Assembly (NCBI GenBank): GCA_964059195.1
Contig: CAXKWD010000002.1
Location: 165,918,559 to 165,982,558 of the forward strand
Reading direction: 5' to 3'
Length of the DNA: 64,000 nucleotides
Source: Ectobius pallidus
Lineage: Eukaryota; Arthropoda; Insecta; Blattodea; Ectobiidae
Numbering within the stretch: the stretch's first letter is position 1; every line of letters begins with the position of its first letter. Under the pieces are notes generated by a model. The model was not told where the DNA came from and made no database searches. It saw only the letters and a list, made by a program, of their open reading frames with translations. Shown here piece by piece: positions 62,978 to 64,000 of the stretch. Both the position numbers and the translations under genes were made by a program.

Positions 62978-64000
62978 TTTGAGATTATATTGTTAATGTA
63001 AAAACAATATTTTTTATTCTTGGAGATGAAAATCGCGCAGGATTTTAGAAAAGTCGAAATAAAACCATTTTATCAGCCCAGTACATAAAAACCCCCAAGA
63101 GACGAACGTCATAACATTTCATTGCGAATAAAAGCGTGTACATCAACAATAAAAATGTACCATAGTTTACGAGATAACGGCTGTCGAACCGTTGAAAACG
63201 ACTCAAACGAAAAAAGTCATATCGGCAAAAATAACATCTTTTATAATTCCGCATACTCACAGCATAAATGAAACTTTCGGAAATAAAAATAAAATCGACG
63301 CTAACGGAAGTTGGCAGGGCTGAGAATCCCGGGAAGGCATGCAGCTTGTATAAAAGCGCAGGATTTTATAACAGTGTAAAAAAAACAGTTTCAACTGCCT
63401 TTGGCATATAAACTTGTTTCCTCGGAAACACAAGACATTTTTGAGATTATATTGTTAATGTAAAAACAATATTTTTTATTCTTGGAGATGAAAGTCGCGC
63501 AGGATTTTAGAAAAGTCGATATAAAACCATTTTATCAGCCTAGTACATAAAAACTCCCAAGAGACGAACGTCAAAACATTTCATTGCGAATAAAAGCGTG
63601 TACATCAACAATAAAAATGTACCATAGTTTACGAGATAACGGCTGTCGAACCGTTGAAAACGACTCACACGAAAAAAGTCGTATCGGTAAAAATAACATC
63701 TTTATCAAATCCGCATACTCACAGCATAAAAGAAACTTTCGGAAATAAAACTAAAATCGACGCTAACGGAAGTTGGCAGGGCTGAGAATCCCGGGAAGGC
63801 ATGCAGCTTCTATTAAAGCACAGGATTTTATAAGAGTGGAAAAAGAACAGTTTCAACTGCTTTTGCATAAAAACTTATGTTTCCTCGGAAACACAAGACA
63901 TTTTTGAGATTATATTGTTAATGTAAAAACAATATTTTTTATTCTTGGAGATGAAAGTCGCGCAGGATTTTAGAAAAGTCGAAATAAAACCATTTTATCA

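Larger units (their letters stand above)
59151..64000 (+). repeat. 463-bp satellite array, right block
   Basis: Positions 59151-59427 are the rest of the interrupted A monomer (185 + 277 = 462 bp). Nine complete monomers follow at 59428, 59865, 60328, 60789, 61253, 61715, 62178, 62641 and 63078, then a partial one from 63540. Types by similarity: C/E, D, G, K, A, B, C-like, G, D/K hybrid, G. The order is not the canonical HOR, matching the scrambled flank to the left of the element. Two monomers (59428 and 62641) are only 437 bp because of the same 26-bp deletion. Confidence 0.93.

Overview
The window is eukaryotic, very probably metazoan and most likely arthropod. It contains no bacterial-type genes and consists of tandem satellite DNA interrupted by one Ty3/gypsy-type LTR retrotransposon. 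The arthropod suggestion rests only on the general look of the Pol protein and is weak. No tRNA, rRNA, host gene or CRISPR array was seen.

Satellite. Positions 1-48853 and 59151-64000 are head-to-tail copies, all in one orientation, of an AT-rich monomer of 463 bp. I count about 115 complete monomers plus a partial one at each edge. Eleven monomer types (here A to K) can be told apart by diagnostic substitutions. They follow each other in a fixed order, making a higher-order repeat (HOR) of about 5.09 kb. The only complete A-to-K copy is 24584-29677. Other copies hold 7, 8, 10 or 14 monomers, always whole multiples of 463 bp apart and joined through hybrid monomers, which is the pattern expected from unequal crossing-over. 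Linked variants divide the copies into at least three HOR haplogroups that alternate along the array. From about 34.3 kb the order breaks down into a scrambled zone where types D, G, H and C/D recur with local 4- and 10-monomer periods. The monomer itself looks like an old, diverged trimer of a unit of about 155 bp.

Retrotransposon. A 10,293-bp element (48854-59146, + strand) has split one A-type monomer and is bounded by a 4-bp duplication, ACAG. It has very long LTRs, one uninterrupted 1512-codon gag-pol reading frame and a purine tract before the 3' LTR. The shared parts of the two LTRs differ at only about ten places, so the insertion is young. The LTRs differ in length: the 3' copy is 2922 bp, while the 5' copy matches only its first 2.32 kb and then runs into a leader with a cluster of short GC-rich repeats. 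The coding part looks intact, but the 5' LTR end and probably the original primer site look deleted.

Taken together the window resembles the margin of a large, actively homogenised, possibly centromeric or pericentromeric array: a regular HOR core on the left, a disordered flank on the right, and a recent retrotransposon insertion in the flank. No sequence evidence here proves centromere function.
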